NCBI GenBank assembly: GCA_026702845.1
Contig: JADCLS010000006.1
Location: 124,001 to 188,000, forward strand
Direction of reading: 5' to 3'
DNA: 64,000 nt
Source: Candidatus Heimdallarchaeota archaeon
Lineage (GTDB): Archaea; Asgardarchaeota; Heimdallarchaeia; Heimdallarchaeales; Kariarchaeaceae
Part shown: in pieces, positions 1 to 9,194 of the stretch
Position numbering within the stretch: position 1 is the first letter of the stretch
Layout of the letters: every line of letters begins with the position of its first letter
The notes under the pieces: generated by a model
Databases searched by the model: none
The model's input: the letters and a program-made list of their open reading frames with translations, nothing else
What the model was told of the DNA's origin: nothing
Translations under genes and position numbers: made by a program

Positions 1-2120
1 TTCTTGCTTAGTTTTGCTGTTAAATCAAGTGTGGAATTAGCAAATAACCGGATATTCTTTGCACTCACTCCTTTTGTAAGCCATTTTTTCGGGATACCTT
101 TGAGTAGGATTAGTGTATTATCATCCTTCTGCTCTGCAAATAGATCAAGAACCAGATTAACGAATTCAGCTGCTGCGTAACCATTTGGACTGTCTCCTAC
201 TGAACCTAGGCCAGATTGTGGTGAAATCCCCTCTGCCCATCCTTGTTTGTTTGTAGTATGGTTTATGAGGAATTTTATGACCTTATCCACATGTTTCATT
301 TCGCCTACAAACCGTGCCGCCTGTGCAAATAAAATCGAGAAATAGGATGCATAACTATTCCATGGTTGGTCAATAAGTAAGCCACCATTGATGAAATAAT
401 TATTTTTTAAATGTAGATAAGAATTATAAATAGGTTGATATGATGGAAGATAGAGATCTAATGGGTAAAAACCATGCAGGACAAAGAGCATTTCTGCAGA
501 ATCCTTTTTGAATGGACCTGCAGGGAGGTATACTGTTTCCTCACATACCTGTGATATGGAATTATCAATATTCTCTCTGTAATTATCCATGTCATTAGTA
601 AATTTATCACAATCTCCATGCTTACCAAGATCTTTAGATATACTCACGATGTTTTTTAACACAGATAGAGCCCAGAAATTATTAAAGTAATAATAGTCAT
701 GTTCCCAATATAATGGATTAAACCAAGAGGGCGCCCCCAAAGGAAGGAGCCCTGAGAGAATTGATTCCTCATCATCTTTTTTGCTCTGACGAGTTACCCA
801 GTCCGCAATTCTCTTGATCACATTGTATTTTTCACCCAACCAATTCTTATCATCTGAGTATTTGTAATGATTGAAGACAGCCAACACCAGTGCCCCCTGA
901 CTATCCCATTGCTTTCCCTTCGCAATAATCCCATTTGTATCTACTTGCATCATCATTTTATTCAGAATTGGTTTGACGATCTCTTCACCAAACCCTAATC
1001 GATCTAATGCTTTAGTTTGAAATACTAGACCAGGTAACCACATTTCTTCTTGTAAACTAGGTCCAATTGTAATAGACTTTCTCTCTGCATCTGATAATAA
1101 GCGTAAAACAAGAGCACTGACTTTGTAGAAATAATCTACTTTTTCGTCAGATGTTGAAATCACAGGTAATTCATCAAGTAAATCCTGCCAATCATATTCT
1201 ATATCATCCATATCTGGTGCTTCATCAAAGTCAATGTCACAGTTGTTTAGTGGTATAAGAAAATCAGGATTAGCACGAACTGGGAATGATGCGGCCCAAG
1301 TTGCAGCACTGGCCTTACATACACATGATGATTGATTATTTTTGCTATGTAAAATAAGTTTACCAGCATGACCTTCTTGGAGTGTACAAGTAATTGATTT
1401 AATCGGTGTCTCTGAGATTAATATATCTGGATGATTTGGTATGGTTAGTTTGTTAATCTTACTATCATACACCAATTCACTTACTTGAGTAAGACCTTCT
1501 TGATCAATAGGGCATAAGGTGACAAAGAGCTGATGATTACTGAAACCACGAACGACATTTATTACCATTGCCTCCTTTCCATCATTTCTATCTGCAAAAA
1601 CATTGAACAAGAGAACATCTCCCTCTAATTCCCATGTTACTGTGGCTATTGGAAAACCATCATCATGAAGATCAACCTTAACCTCACCTACTTCAGAAGA
1701 GTAATGTAATTTATTTTGATAAATAGTACCAAAAAGTAATGTGTATGATCCAGGACTAGGAATTATTCCCCCTCTATGATCGATAACAGGTTCTTCCTCA
1801 GAATCAGGACTTCCCAGGGCATAATAACTTCTCAGATCAGTATTCAACAGCAGGGGATTACCTGCTATTCCTCTTCGCCCAATTCCATTTGGACCCATAA
1901 TACCCAGAAGCCATGCTGGCAGTACTAAATTATGTATTCCTTGAGAGAAGTACAAACGGGTGGCATATCCTTTACGAATAGTCTCCTGTAGCCTTACATA
2001 ATACTCTTTTGGGAAGGGGTTCTCCTTGTTGAAAATCGCATTCAGTTGAGAATTTGTAGTTTCATCAAATAATTGGAAATCAAGGTCTTCAGGGATATTC
2101 TGTAACCTCCACGTACCTTT
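1..2120 (-). CDS. Six-hairpin glycosidase-like protein, C-terminus beyond window
   Basis: An uninterrupted frame of about 706 codons runs off the left edge. The N-terminal third looks like a beta-rich domain, with segments such as LLGIMGPNGIGRRG and HRGGIIPSPGSYTLLFG. The rest is helical and rich in Trp and aromatic residues (EEMWLPGLVF, GKQWDSQGALVLAVFNHY, GLLIDQPWNSYASYF, GWAEGISPQSG), the usual look of (alpha/alpha)6-barrel glycoside hydrolases and glucoamylase or debranching-like enzymes. No specific GH family or substrate is assigned. The start is unclear. A stop lies at 2121-2123 and no ATG occurs before 1898; TTG at 1955 is possible. A GTG at 2112 sits one frame away and would join this frame near 2092 if one base were removed. 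No signal peptide could be judged. Confidence is high that it is coding and moderate for the fold. Confidence 0.7.
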
Positions 2121-2244
2121 TTATCTAATATGTCATCCTTAATGAATGTTGATTCATTTAACAAAACATACTCTCTTTTTTTTTTATCAATTGGGTAAAA
2201 ATTCACGATGATTGCTTATGAAATTATTTTTGAATTCTGTATTA

Positions 2245-2706
2245 TTAAAGAATATCAAAATTCACCCAGTATGAAGTATTATTATCAAAAAACCTTATTT
2301 TCTGTGGTTGGATAATATAGAAATTATTACCTTCTGCATTGACGAGATGCTTGGAGATGGGGAATTTCTCAATAAACTTCTGTTTTATGAAACCCAGCTC
2401 CCCCTTGAATGCTTTTACCTTCCCAAAATAGTTTATTCCTTGTATACTTGAATTTTGGATATGATTAAGTACTGTGAAACAAACTTTCTCATTAATGGCG
2501 AAATTTCGTCGGTATTCTGCAAGATTACTAGCTAGAAGAATAATTTCCATATTTGCATTGGTCAGAAAGGGAATAACACTACCTAGCGGATAACCATGTA
2601 CAACATCAGCTGAAATGGTTGAAAGGACACCAAAACTTGCAGACTGGAGTATTTGGTTAATATTGTTCCTCCGAGTAGTTTCCTCACTCTCTGTCACGTA
2701 TGTCAA
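2245..2706 (-). CDS. Pyridoxamine 5'-phosphate oxidase-like FMN-binding protein
   Basis: A 153-residue protein whose first 100 residues match the split-barrel flavin-binding fold of the PNPOx/HugZ/CREG group. The segment ASFGVLSTISADVVHGYPLG is the typical first strand pair, followed by a strand with PFLTNANMEIILLASNLAEY and an RRNF helix. Family members bind FMN, heme or F420 and act as small oxidoreductases or cofactor-storing proteins; the substrate cannot be told from the sequence. The length fits the single-domain form. It is a single minus-strand gene, well separated from both neighbours. Confidence 0.75.
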   Translation of the reverse strand: MTYVTESEETTRRNNINQILQSASFGVLSTISADVVHGYPLGSVIPFLTNANMEIILLASNLAEYRRNFAINEKVCFTVLNHIQNSSIQGINYFGKVKAFKGELGFIKQKFIEKFPISKHLVNAEGNNFYIIQPQKIRFFDNNTSYWVNFDIL

Positions 2707-2798
2707 TCAATTATTTTTACATCTTATAAAGTATAATATTATTTAAGTTGTTTCACGATAGCAGACATCAATAATTTTGACATTATCATTATTCTCAT

Positions 2799-3272
2799 TT
2801 ATCCTAGACTAACATTTTTGTTGCTTGAACATGAATTGACGAAATTCTCCCAATCTTGGACTGAGATCATATTATTTTCCAATTGTTTGCGAAAATGGTC
2901 AGGTATGGAAATAGAGGTAAAAGTATGGGAATCTACTGTTACTCTGCCTAAGCTTCCAGTAATCAGTAATTCAATACTCGATGTTTCTCTAGTGATGGCA
3001 TGAACTGATTGGAAATATTTATTTCTGATCTCAATGATTGCTGAATAGATAGTGAGTATATCACCGGCCTTTGCGGGTTTGTGAAAGTCCACAGTTGATG
3101 TAACTACAGGAATCAGAAATTCTTCCTTTCTATCATCCCAAGAAACACCATATTTCCGTAATAAATCGATAAATGATTCATCAATGAAGCCTGCATATCT
3201 TGCGAAATATACTATCCCAGCTGCGTCAACATCGGAAAATCTTACTTTTAATGTACTCTGATTAATTTTCAA
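2799..3272 (-). CDS. Hotdog-fold acyl-CoA thioesterase (YbgC/4HBT-like)
   Basis: 157 residues with the YbgC/4-hydroxybenzoyl-CoA thioesterase signature near the N-terminus: RFSDVDAAGIVYFARYAGFI, where the Asp of DVDAAG is the usual catalytic carboxylate. The central strands (VVTSTVDFHKPAKAGDILTI, then YFQSVHAIT) complete a single hotdog domain of normal length. Such enzymes hydrolyse short or aromatic acyl-CoA thioesters in the cytosol. The tail (NFVNSCSSNKNVSLG) looks non-conserved. It stands alone on the minus strand between two unrelated genes. Confidence 0.85.
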   Translation of the reverse strand: MKINQSTLKVRFSDVDAAGIVYFARYAGFIDESFIDLLRKYGVSWDDRKEEFLIPVVTSTVDFHKPAKAGDILTIYSAIIEIRNKYFQSVHAITRETSSIELLITGSLGRVTVDSHTFTSISIPDHFRKQLENNMISVQDWENFVNSCSSNKNVSLG

Positions 3273-3319
3273 TAATTAAATCAAGAAATGATTATTAAAT
3301 AAGTTTCGTATTAATTCAC

Positions 3320-3652
3320 TTACAGAGAGTATATGATATACAGTATTCCACCGATAATGATCACCAATCCGGTGAGTAAACCGCCTGCACCAGCAATAAC
3401 GGCCAATAATACCCATACAATGCCACGTACCATTGCATCTTTGAGAAATGGAATCTCGAAGAAATCACCTTCTACAACAAAGATCAAGATAGCTGCAAGC
3501 ATACCGATTATCCCTAAAAAATTACCTCCTAATAGAGCAATTATCGCAAGAATAACAGCTACAAGTGAGCCTATGAGACTTAAAATATGGCCATACAAAG
3601 CCATTTTTGGATTTTTAGCTTTCATTGATACATTTGGTTTCATCAAATTCAT
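3320..3652 (-). CDS. Small integral membrane protein
   Basis: 110 residues with about four hydrophobic helices (roughly 21-44, 46-62, 76-92 and 94-110) after a short Lys-rich start. The end is almost entirely hydrophobic (LVIIIGGILYIIYSL). Similar small Gly/Ile-rich four-helix proteins of unknown role are common in archaea. The opposite strand is also open here, but its translation (MIYSIPPIMITNPVSKPP) is low complexity and is the shadow. No function is assigned. Confidence 0.6.
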   Translation of the reverse strand: MNLMKPNVSMKAKNPKMALYGHILSLIGSLVAVILAIIALLGGNFLGIIGMLAAILIFVVEGDFFEIPFLKDAMVRGIVWVLLAVIAGAGGLLTGLVIIIGGILYIIYSL

Positions 3653-3776
3653 AGTATGAATTTTAAGAAATAATCATTTTTAACTTTTCCTAAGTGATAA
3701 ATGTATATTAATTTGAAATTCACATATCCATTAGATTTTTGCATATTTATTGACATAAAAAGAAAGTGAAAACACT

Positions 3777-3787
3777 AATATTTTATC
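3777..3787 (+). promoter_or_regulatory. TATA box of cytidine deaminase gene
   Basis: AATATTTTATC, centred about 27 bases before the GTG start at 3809. No Shine-Dalgarno lies between, consistent with leaderless transcription. Confidence 0.5.
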
Positions 3788-3808
3788 ACGGATGGATTAT
3801 ACGATCAT

Positions 3809-4507
3809 GTGAATATATCTGAAGAGGAAACTACGCTTATCAAAGAGGCAATAAAAGCAAGAGAATTTGCATATGCCCCGTATTCTGGATTCAAGGTAGG
3901 AGCTGCTTTATTAACAGAATCAGGAATAATCAGGGGATGTAATGTAGAAAATATCTCCTTTTCGCCTACTATCTGTGCGGAAAGAAATGCAATTTTCTCT
4001 GCAATTAGCCAGGGTATTACTTCATTCAAATCTCTGGCGGTTGTAACTGGAGATACTAAACCTAGTGAACCTTGTGGAGTGTGTAGGCAAGTATTAAGTG
4101 AGTTTGTTACAGGGAATTTCAAGATCATCCTATCCAATACTCGTGGGGATCTTAAAATCTTTACACTAGATGATCTATTACCCTACCGATTTAAACCAGT
4201 AGCAGGTATTGGTGATTCCGATACCATGTGGGAACTCTTGGAAGATGTAATTTTTGCAGATGATGTAATGTCTGAGGATGAATTAAAAATTGTTAAGAAT
4301 GTTATGCAAAATATCGAAGAATTTGATAGTTTCCTGAAATATGCTGAGAGAGATGGCCATATCAGTGCTAATGAAAAGTTTATCATAGAAAAATTTAGAG
4401 AAAAAGTGTATGATGATGCATATAAGGTAGCGAAGGGTGATGAAATCATAACTGAAGAAGAAGAAAGATTATTGCAACGATTGGCTGAAATTCTTAAACT
4501 TGAATAA
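3809..4507 (+). CDS. cdd: Cytidine deaminase with TerB-like C-terminal extension
   Basis: Residues 1-130 are a homotetrameric-type cytidine deaminase: NVENISFSPTICAERNAIFS carries the C-A-E zinc and catalytic motif and PCGVCRQVLSEF the PCxxC zinc ligands. It converts cytidine or deoxycytidine to uridine or deoxyuridine in pyrimidine salvage. Residues about 145-232 are an added helical segment with acidic loops (ERDGHISANE, KGDEIITEEEERLL), resembling the separate 105-residue protein at 11426-11743 and TerB-like domains. Normal cytidine deaminases end near residue 130, so this is a fusion. The start is GTG, supported by a TATA box at 3777-3787 about 27 bases upstream, suggesting a leaderless mRNA. 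Confidence 0.9.
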   Translation: MNISEEETTLIKEAIKAREFAYAPYSGFKVGAALLTESGIIRGCNVENISFSPTICAERNAIFSAISQGITSFKSLAVVTGDTKPSEPCGVCRQVLSEFVTGNFKIILSNTRGDLKIFTLDDLLPYRFKPVAGIGDSDTMWELLEDVIFADDVMSEDELKIVKNVMQNIEEFDSFLKYAERDGHISANEKFIIEKFREKVYDDAYKVAKGDEIITEEEERLLQRLAEILKLE

Positions 4508-4587
4508 ACAGTTTCCTAAATATTACATTAGATTAATGGTATAAATAAGAAAAATAAATATATAGTCAGGTAATTTATATAGTACTA

Positions 4588-5670
4588 ATGAGTGTTAGTC
4601 TTCAGCTTATTTTTACTGCTCTTATCCCACTAACACTATCAATACTTATCAATACTATTGCTTTCTGGATCATACTTCTGCAATACAGAAAAAGAAGATA
4701 TCAGGAATATCTATTTTTAATAATAGGACTTTTCTTTTCAAATACTCTACCGTTGTCTCACCTGATATTTATTTTTGTAGATGGTAGCCTTTCTAATGCA
4801 GTATTGTACAGGGATATCACTGGAAAACTAGCAATCATATTTACAGGAGTATATATTATCTTTTTATATAGAGTAATGTTACGTTTTGCAGGAAAAGATA
4901 TATCAACAAGGTACAATATCCTATTCACTGTATCCTTTATCGGTTTGGGATTATTCGCTGCATCACCACCTAGATGGTATTGGGATGGGCAAAATTGGAT
5001 TTCCATAGGTGATGTTGTAGGTACATTAGGTGCAGCTATTCTAGGAATATCCTTCATTCCACCAATGATCAAAATTACTAAAGAGAACCTTGATATTGCT
5101 AAGAAAAAATTGGATATCATCAATTTACGAGGGTATAAATTTCTCTACTGGTCAAGTATTGTATCTGCAATCAATTTAATCGAATTAGTCAGATTAAGGA
5201 TATTCCATGAAACAGCTACAGTGTACTATGTACTGGCCTATGCATTAAGTAGTTTGCTCATCAGTCTTGCTCTTATAAAAGATCCTTTTTGTTTAATCCG
5301 CAGAGATATGGATGGAAAATTTATCATAATCCAGCAAATACAAGAAGGAACTCCTCGATTTATTTATGAGTTTGAGCTTCAAAAAACTAGACCAAATGAT
5401 ATAACCATTGGATTGACTGCAATAAAAAATATGTTATCTGAAGTAATTAATAATGTAATGAGCCAACAAAAGTCATTTCCTGAAGTAATTGAGTATATCA
5501 ATCTAAAAATTGCGATTGCTGAGAAAGATGAATTTGTGATATTCTATGTCGGTAAGAAGACCATTGAACCCATCAGACATATAATCAAGGACATATTGAA
5601 TCAATTCCATACTCTCAATGAAGCTGAATTGATTGAATATATTGAACATGAACTTAGATTTGTCTTTTAG
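4588..5670 (+). CDS. 7-TM protein with longin/roadblock-like C-terminal domain (copy 1)
   Basis: 360 residues. Seven hydrophobic helices are visible at about 10-32, 40-63, 78-100, 108-126, 143-162, 185-203 and 212-231, similar in layout to 7-TM sensor N-termini of histidine kinases. A PFCLIRRDMDGKF linker leads to a soluble domain at 243-360: two strands (KFIIIQQIQEGTPRFIYEF), an amphipathic helix (TIGLTAIKNMLSEVINNVM), strands (EVIEYINLKIAIAE, EFVIFYVG) and a last helix. That order resembles longin/roadblock-like domains. No kinase or GTPase motif is present. The next gene is a diverged paralogue with the same architecture. Inferred role: membrane-anchored sensor or GTPase-regulating platform; function unknown. 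Confidence 0.7.
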   Translation: MSVSLQLIFTALIPLTLSILINTIAFWIILLQYRKRRYQEYLFLIIGLFFSNTLPLSHLIFIFVDGSLSNAVLYRDITGKLAIIFTGVYIIFLYRVMLRFAGKDISTRYNILFTVSFIGLGLFAASPPRWYWDGQNWISIGDVVGTLGAAILGISFIPPMIKITKENLDIAKKKLDIINLRGYKFLYWSSIVSAINLIELVRLRIFHETATVYYVLAYALSSLLISLALIKDPFCLIRRDMDGKFIIIQQIQEGTPRFIYEFELQKTRPNDITIGLTAIKNMLSEVINNVMSQQKSFPEVIEYINLKIAIAEKDEFVIFYVGKKTIEPIRHIIKDILNQFHTLNEAELIEYIEHELRFVF

Positions 5671-5746
5671 TCATCGATTAGAAAATCAGTAGATTTTATA
5701 GTAAATGTGGATAACTCTAAAATACTAGAAAGCATTAACTTGCTCA

Positions 5747-6805
5747 ATGGTTGATCCATTTACATTTATGGCAATATTATTAGCTGTAGTTGCACAAATA
5801 ATTGCCACGTTGATGGTTTTGAGGGTGTATTACAAAGAGAAATTCCAAGATTATCTGGTTATTTCACTCGGTCTTTTCTTCTCTATGCTCCTCCCTCTAT
5901 CGTATTTTATCTTCTTCTTTCTAGAAGGTGAACAATATGTTACATTTAGAAATATCGCGGCCAAATTAGCGGTGATATTAGCTGGCATTGGGGGAATAAT
6001 CATTTATCATGCACAATTGAGAATATCATCAAGTAAACGTGGTTTATACCATGATATTTTCTTAGCCTTTGCAGGTATTAGTTTTGGCGTGTATTATTTT
6101 CGGGTTTGGTGGACATGGAATACATCTATTAACAGTTGGACTAGTCATAATGATACTATTGGAGTATTATTAATCGGAATAACAGCTTTATTGTACAATG
6201 GACTGAACTTGAATATGAGTAGGAAAAATTATCATTGCTATCTTAGAAGCCAGGGAAAAGGGGCAGTCTTAGCACATCAATTAATTATGTTAGGTTGGTT
6301 AGTTTCAATTCTCGGTTTAATTGAAATTATACTAGAAAGAATTATCTTACCAGAAGAAGAATGGACTATTATTTGGGTAACAATAACAGCTATCGGAATT
6401 TTGATGGTGGGTATTGGTCTTTCTCTTCATCCTTATGGTTTACTCAGAAGAAATATTAAATCAAAATACTTGATCATAAATGAAACATCTTCAGGATTAC
6501 CTATCTTTGAATATCATTTTCTTCAAAATGAAAGTACAAACACAACACTTGTTGCAGGGGCAATGGGTGCAATATTAATTATCCTAAAAGAAATAACAGA
6601 ACAATCTGATGTACCACCTGAAATTGCCTATGTTAATCTGAGGATATCTATTGTTCAGAAGAGAAGCTACACTGCTTTTCTTATAAGTGAACGTACAAAT
6701 AATGCAGTGAGAGTAAAACTGACTAAAATAGTTGATTTATTGGATCATTTGAAAGAGGATGAAATAGTTGAGCTAATCGAGACTAAAATGGAATTTTTAT
6801 TTTGA
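5747..6805 (+). CDS. 7-TM protein with longin/roadblock-like C-terminal domain (copy 2)
   Basis: 352 residues, colinear with the preceding protein along its whole length: seven N-terminal membrane helices, a PYGLLRRNIKSKYLI linker matching PFCLIRRDMDGKFII, then an alpha/beta domain (SSGLPIFEYHF, TLVAGAMGAILIILKEITEQ, AYVNLRISIVQKRSYTAFLI). The strand-helix-strand layout with G-L-P-I-F and a small-residue-rich helix recurs in longin/roadblock-like sensors of archaea. The two genes are 76 bases apart and probably arose by tandem duplication. Identity is low, so the duplication looks old. The ligand and partner are unknown. Confidence 0.7.
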   Translation: MVDPFTFMAILLAVVAQIIATLMVLRVYYKEKFQDYLVISLGLFFSMLLPLSYFIFFFLEGEQYVTFRNIAAKLAVILAGIGGIIIYHAQLRISSSKRGLYHDIFLAFAGISFGVYYFRVWWTWNTSINSWTSHNDTIGVLLIGITALLYNGLNLNMSRKNYHCYLRSQGKGAVLAHQLIMLGWLVSILGLIEIILERIILPEEEWTIIWVTITAIGILMVGIGLSLHPYGLLRRNIKSKYLIINETSSGLPIFEYHFLQNESTNTTLVAGAMGAILIILKEITEQSDVPPEIAYVNLRISIVQKRSYTAFLISERTNNAVRVKLTKIVDLLDHLKEDEIVELIETKMEFLF

Positions 6806-6851
6806 ATCTAATACAAATTTTCTGAGAGAGAACGATGGTTGGATAGTATAG

Positions 6852-6859
6852 ATTTAAAT
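6852..6859 (+). promoter_or_regulatory. TATA box for the 6880 gene
   Basis: ATTTAAAT centred about 25 bases upstream of the ATG at 6880, with no Shine-Dalgarno in between. Confidence 0.5.
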
Positions 6860-6879
6860 CCTCTTGAAGAGGTATTGAT

Positions 6880-7317
6880 ATGATGACTCGTGCGAAAACC
6901 TATGCTCAACTAAAAGCTGAAGGTAAAACAGATGATGAGATTTTTTCAGAAACTGTAGGAGGGATTGAGAAACAAGAGAAAAGAAGTTTTAGAAAGAATA
7001 TTTTGTATTGGCACATCGGTTATCTCATTTTATCAGCGCTCATGTTTCCATTCACCAACAGACTAGCTGAAGGAACTGCTATCACTGCTATCGCTCTCGC
7101 ATTGTTTATGTTATCTTCATTAGCATTGGCTAGCCAAGCTAAAGGAGGTACACAACTTGTAGTTCCCGCTGTTGCAGTCGCTGACACCTCAATAACTGAT
7201 GATATAACACGCGCAAGGGGTAGGATGTTTGAAAAGATGCTTGGTCCATTGATAGGGTATTTTTATGCAATTATTCTATTTCTAATTGATCTCGTAATTA
7301 AATTCACTCATCAATAA
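6880..7317 (+). CDS. Hypothetical membrane protein
   Basis: 145 residues: a charged N-terminus (TYAQLKAEGKTDDEIFSETV), then two hydrophobic helices at about 44-61 and 67-85, a polar loop, and a C-terminal helix (GYFYAIILFLIDLVIKF). No family is recognised. A TATA box at 6852-6859 is centred about 25 bases before the ATG, so the message is probably leaderless; a second ATG follows directly. The 3' end overlaps the end of the convergent cheB gene by 14 bases. Confidence 0.6.
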   Translation: MMTRAKTYAQLKAEGKTDDEIFSETVGGIEKQEKRSFRKNILYWHIGYLILSALMFPFTNRLAEGTAITAIALALFMLSSLALASQAKGGTQLVVPAVAVADTSITDDITRARGRMFEKMLGPLIGYFYAIILFLIDLVIKFTHQ

Positions 7318-8455
7318 TTGTGAAGCCCAACATTTTAGCCAATTGTACAACAATATCATCAATTAGTAACACATGGTCAGCAATACCTGCCTCTATGACA
7401 GCCTTATTCATTCCATATATGGTACTATCCTCTTCTGATTGAGCAATTACCCTACCTCGAAGTTTTTTTACCGTTCTGGACCCTTCTCTACCATCATGAC
7501 CCATACCTGTTAATATAACACTGATTACTCCTGATCCCCAAACCCGTGCTGCAGAAAATAATGTTACATCAACTGCTGGGATCACGTAATTGACTGTAGG
7601 CCCTTCACTGATTTTGATTCGGGGTGTTTTTGATTCATCCACATAAACCTCCATATGATAACCTCCCTGAGCAATATATACAGTACCTTGTTCTACGATT
7701 TCATTATTCTCTGCCATTTTTACCCTCATGTGTGATATTGCATCAATGCGATTAGCAAAAGAATTGATAAAACCCCGTGGCATATGCTGAACAACCAGGA
7801 CTGCTGGGAATTTACTGGGAAATTGAGAGATTAGTCTGATAAGAACATTAGGTCCTCCAGTAGATGCACCAATGACGATTACATCCTTTGCACTCACATT
7901 GCCACTCCTTGATATTTTTACCTTTTTTATCTTTTTATCCATCTTAGTAGCAAGAGATTTTCCTGACTCATTTCTTGAACGATTGATGAATCCATCATGT
8001 AAAGCGTCTTTCAGATAGAGATTGATCTGGTAATGAAATCTGCCCATATTCAATTTGGCTAGAATGACACATTTTATGGCAATAACATTTGGGATATCAA
8101 GCAAATGATATTGATCATCATTTAACTCTGTGATGATCTCAACAGAATCTATAAAACCCATGTTCAATGCTTTTGGATAATCAGCCAATTTTGAACGCAT
8201 GATGGGCACATATAGGATAGGGAGAGGTTTAATTTTTATCACTTCATCAATAGCCTCTATGGGAGTGCCATCAACAATATTAGTACCAATCAATACGACA
8301 TCAAATTCCTGTCGTCGTAAATAATCACGCATTAAACTCATAGAGGTGGTATCTTGATAGACTTGTAGTTTTCTGTGTTCATTTAGTGATAGGATCAATT
8401 TTTCACGTAGTGTATCATTTGATTCAACAACCAATGCACGAAAACTAGATGACAT
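7304..8455 (-). CDS. cheB: CheB-type chemotaxis methylesterase with degenerate receiver
   Basis: 383 residues. The C-terminal half is a complete CheB catalytic domain: VIVIGASTGGPNVL (nucleophile Ser), VVQHMPRGF (His) and LTGMGHDGREG (Asp), giving the Ser-His-Asp triad that demethylates or deamidates receptor glutamates and glutamines. The N-terminal 120 residues have receiver-like length and secondary structure, but FDVVLIGTNIVDG has no Asp at the phosphoacceptor position (Gly57, or Leu55 in another alignment). The acidic pair is reduced to ES, and the conserved Lys-Pro near residue 110 is missing. Phosphorylation by CheA therefore seems unlikely. A methyl-accepting protein is encoded at 48395-49432; no other che genes are in the window. 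Confidence 0.9.
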   Translation of the reverse strand: MSSSFRALVVESNDTLREKLILSLNEHRKLQVYQDTTSMSLMRDYLRRQEFDVVLIGTNIVDGTPIEAIDEVIKIKPLPILYVPIMRSKLADYPKALNMGFIDSVEIITELNDDQYHLLDIPNVIAIKCVILAKLNMGRFHYQINLYLKDALHDGFINRSRNESGKSLATKMDKKIKKVKISRSGNVSAKDVIVIGASTGGPNVLIRLISQFPSKFPAVLVVQHMPRGFINSFANRIDAISHMRVKMAENNEIVEQGTVYIAQGGYHMEVYVDESKTPRIKISEGPTVNYVIPAVDVTLFSAARVWGSGVISVILTGMGHDGREGSRTVKKLRGRVIAQSEEDSTIYGMNKAVIEAGIADHVLLIDDIVVQLAKMLGFTIIDE

Positions 8456-8517
8456 TGTTAAGCATAAATAATAATAATGCTATTTAATAAAGTAGGCAAA
8501 GGATAGTTACACATTTA

Positions 8518-9057
8518 CTAGTTTTGAGTGATTAATTTATCAAAATATTTCTTTCTGAATTTTTCTAATTTAGGTTGAATCACAAATGTGCAGTAAGGAT
8601 TGGAATTTTTATTCTCATTATAATAATTCTGATGATAATTTTCTGCAGGGTAAAAATCATTACTTTCCTTGACTTCAGTCACTATCCTATGATCCCAGAT
8701 AGGGTTCATTCGATCAATTACCCTTTCCACAATGTCTTTCTGTTTCTCATCCCCGTAAAGGATAATAGAACGATACTGAGGTCCCACATCATTGCCTTGA
8801 CGATCAATTGTGGTGGGATCATGAATTGTAAAAAAGATCTCCATGATCTCTTCTAAGGTTATAGTTGCAGTATTGAAACTTATCTTGATTACTTCTGCAT
8901 GTCCAGATCTGGCTATGGTTTCATAACGAGGATTCTTATCTTCACCACCAGCATATCCAGATACTACTTGGGTTACACCTTGTAATTGTTGAAAAATCGC
9001 CTCTATGCACCAGAAGCAACCTCCACCAAGAATTATACTATCAACAGATTCTTCCAT
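8518..9057 (-). CDS. msrA: Peptide methionine sulfoxide reductase MsrA
   Basis: A full-length MsrA that reduces methionine-S-sulfoxide in proteins and free Met-SO. GGGCFWCIEAIFQQL contains the nucleophilic Cys (Cys14 from this start) in the GCFWC motif. VSGYAGG, the GHAEVI strand, and DPTTIDRQGNDVGPQYRS are all diagnostic. The frame extends upstream to TTG at 9069, but a TATA box (CTTATATATG in minus sense, 9077-9086) lies about 25 bases before the ATG at 9057, which is preferred. It is a lone minus-strand gene. Confidence 0.95.
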   Translation of the reverse strand: MEESVDSIILGGGCFWCIEAIFQQLQGVTQVVSGYAGGEDKNPRYETIARSGHAEVIKISFNTATITLEEIMEIFFTIHDPTTIDRQGNDVGPQYRSIILYGDEKQKDIVERVIDRMNPIWDHRIVTEVKESNDFYPAENYHQNYYNENKNSNPYCTFVIQPKLEKFRKKYFDKLITQN

Positions 9058-9194
9058 ATCATATAGCAACAGAAGACATATATAAGTATTATAATTAATG
9101 AAATTAATCCTTTAATTTCGTAAGTCTATATCAGATGTACATATGTTTAAATATAAAAAATAAATAATATATTTAGTTTAATGGAGTGCTGAGC

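Noticed and set aside
2169..2186. Poly-T run as a possible terminator
   Set aside because: On the minus strand, where both flanking genes lie, it reads as A, so it cannot act as a T-rich terminator for the FMN-protein gene.
3333..3659. Open frame on the plus strand over the small membrane protein
   Set aside because: Low-complexity Pro/Ile/Lys translation and exact antisense of a plausible membrane protein; a shadow.
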